From assembly GCA_021780395.1 (NCBI GenBank), contig JAJXYU010000135.1, positions 1 to 18,371 on the forward strand: DNA of 18,371 bases, in the 5' to 3' direction. This DNA is from Pseudomonadota bacterium. GTDB taxonomy: Bacteria > Pseudomonadota > Gammaproteobacteria > Steroidobacterales > Steroidobacteraceae. The first letter of the stretch is position 1. Every line of letters begins with the position of its first letter. The notes beneath the pieces are model-generated. The model had not been told where the DNA came from. It ran no database searches and saw nothing but the letters and a program-made list of their open reading frames with translations. Shown here one piece after another: positions 15,251 through 18,371 of the stretch. The position numbers were made by a program, and so were the translations under genes.

Positions 15251-15260
15251 GCGACGACTC
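15239..15260. terminator. Small hairpin at the hpnH/dnaB convergent junction
   Basis: GAGTCG (15239-15244) can pair with CGACTC (15255-15260); an alternative inner stem is GTCGC (15241-15245) with GCGAC (15251-15255). The hairpin spans the hpnH stop and the 13-nt gap before the dnaB stop. The stem is short and has no T-tract, so a terminator role is only a possibility. No other structure fits in this gap. Confidence 0.2.
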
Positions 15261-15263
15261 GCC

Positions 15264-16649
15264 TCAGCCGAACACGCCCTCGGCGTAGGACTCGGGCGCG
15301 TAATTCTCGAATTTCGTGTACTGACCGAGGAAGGTGAGCTGCACCTCGCCGGTCGGGCCGTTGCGCTGTTTCGCGACGATGATGTCCGCGATGCCCTTGC
15401 GGGTCGTGTTCGGGTCGTACACTTCCTCGCGATAGATCAACAGGATCACGTCGGCGTCCTGCTCGATCGCGCCGGACTCGCGCAGATCCGACATCACCGG
15501 CTTCTTCTCGACGCGCTGCTCGACGCTGCGATTCAGCTGCGACAGCGCGATCACCGGCACCTTCAGCTCCTTCGCGAGCGCCTTCAGCGATCGCGAGATC
15601 TCCGAGATCTCGGTCGCGCGGTTCTCCTTCGTGCCGGCGACCTGCATCAACTGCAGGTAGTCGACCACGATCAGGTCGAGTCCCCGCTCGCGCTTCAATC
15701 GCCGTGCACGCGCACGCACCTCGGTCGGCGTGAGCGCCGGCGTCTCGTCGACGAAGATCCGCGCGTTCGACAGCTGCGTCATCGCCGAGTCGATCCGCGG
15801 CCAGTCGTCCTCCTGCAGGCGCCCGGTGCGCAGGTGCAGCTGATTGATCCGACCGAGCGAGGAGATCATTCGCAGCGTCAGGGACTCGGCGGACATTTCC
15901 ATGCTGAAGATCGCCGCCGCCTTGTTCGCGCCGAGCGCCGCGTTCTCGGCGATGTTCACCGCGAGCGTGGTCTTGCCCATCGAGGGTCGACCGGCGACGA
16001 CGATCAGATCACCCGGCTGCAGGCCCGAGGTGATCTCGTCGAGTTGCTTGAACCCGGTCGAGATCCCGGTGATCTGCTCCTGAGAGTTGTACAGCTCGTC
16101 GATGCGGTCGACGACCGCGGGCAGGACGTTCTTCACGGGCTGGAAGCCGACGGTGCCCCGCGCTCCGCGCTCCGCGATCTCGAACACGGCCCGCTCGGCA
16201 TCGTCGACGATCTCGCGCGCCTCACGCCCCTCGGGTTCGAGCGCGGCGGAGGCGATCGCGTTGCCCACGGTCACCAGCTGCCGCAGGACCGAGCGCTCCC
16301 GGACGATGTCGGCGTAGGCGCGGATGTTCGCTGCGGTCGGGGTATCGCGCGCGAGCGCGCCGAGATACGCAAGGCCACCGACCTGGTCCGACAGGCCCTG
16401 GCTGTCGAGGTGTCCGGAAACCGTGACCGCATCGCACGGCTGCCCGCGCTCGACGAGCGAGGCGATCGCGGCGAAGATCAGCCGGTGATCGTGACGATAG
16501 AAGTCGTCCGCGGCGACGCGATCGGCGATCTGGTCCCAGGCCGCCGCATCGAGCAGCAGGCCGCCGAGCACCGACTGCTCGGCCTCGACGGAGTGCGGCG
16601 GCAGGCGCACCCCCGTCTCGATCGATCGTCGGCTCGCCGATTCCGCCAC
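15264..16649 (-). CDS. dnaB: Replicative DNA helicase DnaB
   Basis: The protein has 461 residues from a GTG start at 16649, the normal DnaB length, opening 'PPHSVEAEQSVLGGLLLD' like most bacterial DnaB. The N-terminal helical domain is about residues 15-120. The RecA-like motor has Walker A 'GRPSMGKTT' with Lys226, Walker B 'LDLIVVDYLQLM', and the later 'ALSQLNRSVEQR' and 'DLRESGAIEQDADVI' motifs. DnaB is the hexameric 5'-3' helicase of the replication fork. No intein is present: the Walker A and DYLQL regions, common intein sites, are uninterrupted. It is the last gene of rpsF-rpsR-rplI-dnaB, 34 nt after rplI, with a weak Shine-Dalgarno. In relatives alr usually follows dnaB; here hpnH arrives from the opposite side. 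Confidence 0.97.
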   Translation of the reverse strand: MAESASRRSIETGVRLPPHSVEAEQSVLGGLLLDAAAWDQIADRVAADDFYRHDHRLIFAAIASLVERGQPCDAVTVSGHLDSQGLSDQVGGLAYLGALARDTPTAANIRAYADIVRERSVLRQLVTVGNAIASAALEPEGREAREIVDDAERAVFEIAERGARGTVGFQPVKNVLPAVVDRIDELYNSQEQITGISTGFKQLDEITSGLQPGDLIVVAGRPSMGKTTLAVNIAENAALGANKAAAIFSMEMSAESLTLRMISSLGRINQLHLRTGRLQEDDWPRIDSAMTQLSNARIFVDETPALTPTEVRARARRLKRERGLDLIVVDYLQLMQVAGTKENRATEISEISRSLKALAKELKVPVIALSQLNRSVEQRVEKKPVMSDLRESGAIEQDADVILLIYREEVYDPNTTRKGIADIIVAKQRNGPTGEVQLTFLGQYTKFENYAPESYAEGVFG

Positions 16650-16683
16650 GTGCTATCCGTGCGCGACGCGGCTCGAGACGCCG

Positions 16684-17133
16684 CTAATCTTCGGCAACGA
16701 TCGTGACCTGCAAGGTCACGTCCACGTCCGTGTGCAGATGCAGTTCGACCGAGTGATCGCCGGTCGTGCGAATCGGTCCGTTCGGCATGCGCACTTCCGA
16801 GCGGGTGATCGGATGCCCGGCCTTCACGGCCGCCTCGGCGATGTCCGCGGTGCCGATCGATCCGAACAGCTTGCCCTCGGATCCCGCCTTCGCCTTCAGT
16901 TCGAGCTTGAAGCTCTCGAACTGCGCTGCGCGCTCCTGCGCGCTTTGCAGTTCCGCGTGCGCCTTCGCCTCGAGCTCGGCCCGCTGGGCCTCGAACTTCG
17001 AGACGTTCGCCGGCGTCGCGAGCGTCGCCCGCCCCGTCGGCACGAGATAATTGCGCGCGAAACCCGCCTTGACCTTGACTCGATCGCCGATCTGGCCGAG
17101 GTTCGCGACCTTCTGCAGGAGGATGACTTCCAT
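16684..17133 (-). CDS. rplI: 50S ribosomal protein L9
   Basis: The protein has 149 residues, the exact size expected. It begins with the L9 signature 'MEVILLQKVANLGQIGDRV' and 'KAGFARNYLVP' (rRNA-binding N domain), has the long connecting helix rich in Ala/Glu (about 45-75), and the C domain with 'KLFGSIGTADIAEA'. L9 binds 23S rRNA near the L1 stalk and helps keep reading-frame fidelity. GGAGGG (complement of 17141-17146) lies 7 nt before ATG 17133. It follows rpsR by 19 nt in the same operon. Confidence 0.98.
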   Translation of the reverse strand: MEVILLQKVANLGQIGDRVKVKAGFARNYLVPTGRATLATPANVSKFEAQRAELEAKAHAELQSAQERAAQFESFKLELKAKAGSEGKLFGSIGTADIAEAAVKAGHPITRSEVRMPNGPIRTTGDHSVELHLHTDVDVTLQVTIVAED

Positions 17134-17152
17134 CGTTACGCCCTCCGCCCCT

Positions 17153-17377
17153 TCAATGCTGATCCGTGTACGGCAGCAGCGCGAGGTAGCGCGCGCGCCG
17201 GATCGCGAGCTGCAGCTGTCGCTGGTAGTGCGCGCGGGTGCCGGTGATCCGGCTCGGGACGATCTTGCCGGTCTCCGTGACGTAGCCCTTCAGCGTACCG
17301 AGATCCTTGTAATCGATCTGCTTCACGCCCTCGGCGGTGAAGCGGCAAAATTTCTTGCGGCGGAAAAAACGTGCCAT
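17153..17377 (-). CDS. rpsR: 30S ribosomal protein S18
   Basis: The protein has 74 residues, typical S18, with '[15 protein letters not shown]' and the conserved core '[19 protein letters not shown]' followed by '[14 protein letters not shown]'. S18 pairs with S6 on the platform of the small subunit. A strong Shine-Dalgarno AAGGAG (complement of 17383-17388) lies 5 nt before ATG 17377. It starts 24 nt after the rpsF stop; no priB gene fits between them. Confidence 0.98.
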   Translation of the reverse strand: MARFFRRKKFCRFTAEGVKQIDYKDLGTLKGYVTETGKIVPSRITGTRAHYQRQLQLAIRRARYLALLPYTDQH

Positions 17378-17401
17378 GGGAGCTCCTTGGAGTGCGTCGG
17401 C

Positions 17402-17791
17402 TCAGCGTGCGCTGGCCGCGGTGTCGTCGTCGGCGTCGTCGTCGAATTCCTCGTGACGCCGCGCCCCATCCTCCGAGGACTTCGCCATCGGCGAAGGCTC
17501 GGTCACCGCCTCGTCCATCTTCACGACCAGGTGACGCAGCACCGCATCGCTGAACCGGAACGCGCCGTAGAGCTCGCCGAGGATCTTCTGGTCGCACTCC
17601 ACGTTCATCAGCACGTAGTGCGCCTTGTGGACCTTCGCGATCGGGTACGCGAGCTGGCGCCGGCCCCAGTCTTCGAAGCGATGCACCGCACCGCCGCCCG
17701 CCGTGATCATCCCCTTGTAGCGATCGATCATCGCAGGCACTTGCTCGCTCTGGTCCGGATGGACCAGGAGCACGATCTCGTAATGTCGCAT
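17402..17791 (-). CDS. rpsF: 30S ribosomal protein S6
   Basis: The protein has 129 residues beginning '[18 protein letters not shown]', with the conserved '[10 protein letters not shown]' and '[10 protein letters not shown]' of S6. AAGGAG (complement of 17797-17802) lies 5 nt before ATG 17791. S6 binds S18 and the 16S rRNA platform. After about residue 98 comes an acidic tail with '[10 protein letters not shown]', comparable in place to the tail that RimK glutamylates in E. coli S6; it is encoded by a run of GAC/GAT codons. It is the first gene of the operon, 75 nt downstream of the predicted transcription start. In several bacteria S6:S18 represses its own operon through the leader; here a hairpin exists, but the motif is not proven. 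Confidence 0.97.
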   Translation of the reverse strand: MRHYEIVLLVHPDQSEQVPAMIDRYKGMITAGGGAVHRFEDWGRRQLAYPIAKVHKAHYVLMNVECDQKILGELYGAFRFSDAVLRHLVVKMDEAVTEPSPMAKSSEDGARRHEEFDDDADDDTAASAR

Positions 17792-17845
17792 GTCGTCTCC
17801 TTACGGATTTCGCCTCCCGTTGTGAGCGGTGAGGCAAGGAGTCAG

Positions 17846-17859
17846 GCCGGTTGCCCGGC
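17846..17859 (-). promoter_or_regulatory. rpsF leader hairpin with GNRA-type loop
   Basis: On the minus strand GCCGG-GCAA-CCGGC forms a 5-bp stem closed by a GCAA tetraloop, within the predicted rpsF leader and 54 nt before the ATG. No T-tract follows, so it is not a terminator. It could be part of an S6:S18 autoregulatory leader, which typically shows an exposed CCG next to a stem, but the match is only suggestive. Confidence 0.35.
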
Positions 17860-17872
17860 GAAAAGAGCGCGC

Positions 17873-17901
17873 AGGATACGCGTAGCGGTTCCGGCGGTCA
17901 A
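17873..17901 (-). promoter_or_regulatory. Predicted sigma70-type promoter of rpsF-rpsR-rplI-dnaB
   Basis: On the minus strand TTGACC (17896-17901, 5/6 match) is followed after exactly 17 bp by TATCCT (17873-17878, 4/6 match). Transcription would begin near 17866. The -35 box contains the TGA stop codon of rlmB (17898-17900), so the promoter directly abuts the upstream gene. This would allow the ribosomal operon to be transcribed independently of rlmB. Confidence 0.6.
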
Positions 17902-18371
17902 CCGGGGGCCCGGGACGCGACCCGCCGATCGCCTTCCCGTCGCTGCCGGGTCGCCTCGAACAGCGCGATGCCGGCCGCGACCGAGACGTTCAGCGACTCG
18001 ACCCGGCCCGCCATCGGGATCCGGACCAGGAAATCGCAACGCTCCCGGGTCAATCGACGCATCCCGCTCCCCTCGCCGCCGAGCACGAGCGCGAGTGGGC
18101 GGCGCAGGTCCGCCGAGTAGATCGTCTCCGGCGCCTCGGCGGCCGTTCCCGCGACCCAGATCCGTCGCTCCTTCAGTCGGTCGAGCGTGCGTGCGAGGTT
18201 CGTGACGGCGACGACCGGCACGAAGTCCGCGGCGCCGGCCGCCGCCTTGCGGGCGGTGCCGTCGACGCCGGCGGCCCGGTCGCGCGGAATCACGACCGCG
18301 TGGGCGCCCGCGGCTTCGGCGGTCCGCAGGCACGCGCCGAGGTTGTGCGGATCGGTCACGCCGTCGAGCAC
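17898..18371 (-). CDS. rlmB: 23S rRNA (guanosine-2'-O-)-methyltransferase RlmB, C-terminal part (5' end outside window)
   Basis: The frame is open to the right edge, so the true start lies outside; about 158 C-terminal residues are present. It shows the three SPOUT (TrmH-type) motifs: '[19 protein letters not shown]', '[13 protein letters not shown]' and '[20 protein letters not shown]', which make the knotted SAM site. RlmB methylates the ribose of a conserved 23S guanosine (G2251 in E. coli). Its position before rpsF supports RlmB over other TrmH family members. The last residues, Arg-rich and ending 'RVASRAPG', are non-conserved. Confidence 0.92.
   Translation of the reverse strand: MLDGVTDPHNLGACLRTAEAAGAHAVVIPRDRAAGVDGTARKAAAGAADFVPVVAVTNLARTLDRLKERRIWVAGTAAEAPETIYSADLRRPLALVLGGEGSGMRRLTRERCDFLVRIPMAGRVESLNVSVAAGIALFEATRQRREGDRRVASRAPG

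Noticed and set aside
1..18371. Insertion sequences, integrase, CRISPR, toxin-antitoxin or tRNA genes
   Set aside because: No transposase or integrase motifs, no regularly spaced repeats and no cloverleaf-like sequence were seen.

Overview
The window is a high-G+C bacterial chromosome segment, roughly two thirds G+C by eye. The right-hand block rlmB-rpsF-rpsR-rplI-dnaB, with alr beyond it and no priB between rpsF and rpsR, is the arrangement I associate with Gammaproteobacteria. The genus cannot be named from sequence alone. No mobile element, CRISPR array, tRNA or rRNA was seen.

Left region (1-4631). The 3' end of a PP2C-type Ser/Thr phosphatase gene is followed by a tandem-FHA protein gene, so this looks like the tail of a phospho-signalling operon. 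Convergent to it, and sharing its stop codon bases, is alanine racemase (alr). Divergent from alr is a stand-alone elongation factor G that differs from the classical str-operon type, with an insertion in the switch I region.

Central region (4717-15250). This is a compact hopanoid locus in three transcription arms. Arm 1 (+) has a strong sigma70-like promoter and the coupled genes for squalene synthase (single-enzyme, eukaryote-like type), squalene-hopene cyclase (shc), hpnG and hpnA. Arm 2 (-) is hpnI-hpnJ-hpnK-hpnL and collides tail to tail with hpnA. Arm 3 (+) is hpnH, divergent from hpnI, probably with a leaderless mRNA. Read in metabolic order: farnesyl diphosphate to squalene (SQS), to hopene (Shc), to adenosylhopane (HpnH), to ribosyl- or phosphoribosylhopane (HpnG), to bacteriohopanetetrol (enzyme not established; HpnA is a candidate), then GlcNAc transfer (HpnI), deacetylation (HpnK) and ring contraction to the cyclitol ether (HpnJ). 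HpnL is a membrane protein of unknown role. No hpnC/D/E, hpnO, hpnN, hpnP or hpnR lies in the window.

Right region (15264-18371). On the minus strand, rlmB (truncated by the window edge) precedes the operon rpsF-rpsR-rplI-dnaB. That operon has a good promoter whose -35 box contains the rlmB stop codon. The hopanoid locus together with the EF-G gene sits exactly where dnaB and alr are normally adjacent, so it looks like an insertion into a conserved housekeeping neighbourhood. The most novel points are this placement, the SQS-type squalene route, the divergent EF-G, the predicted leaderless hpnH and the hpnG-hpnA coupling.
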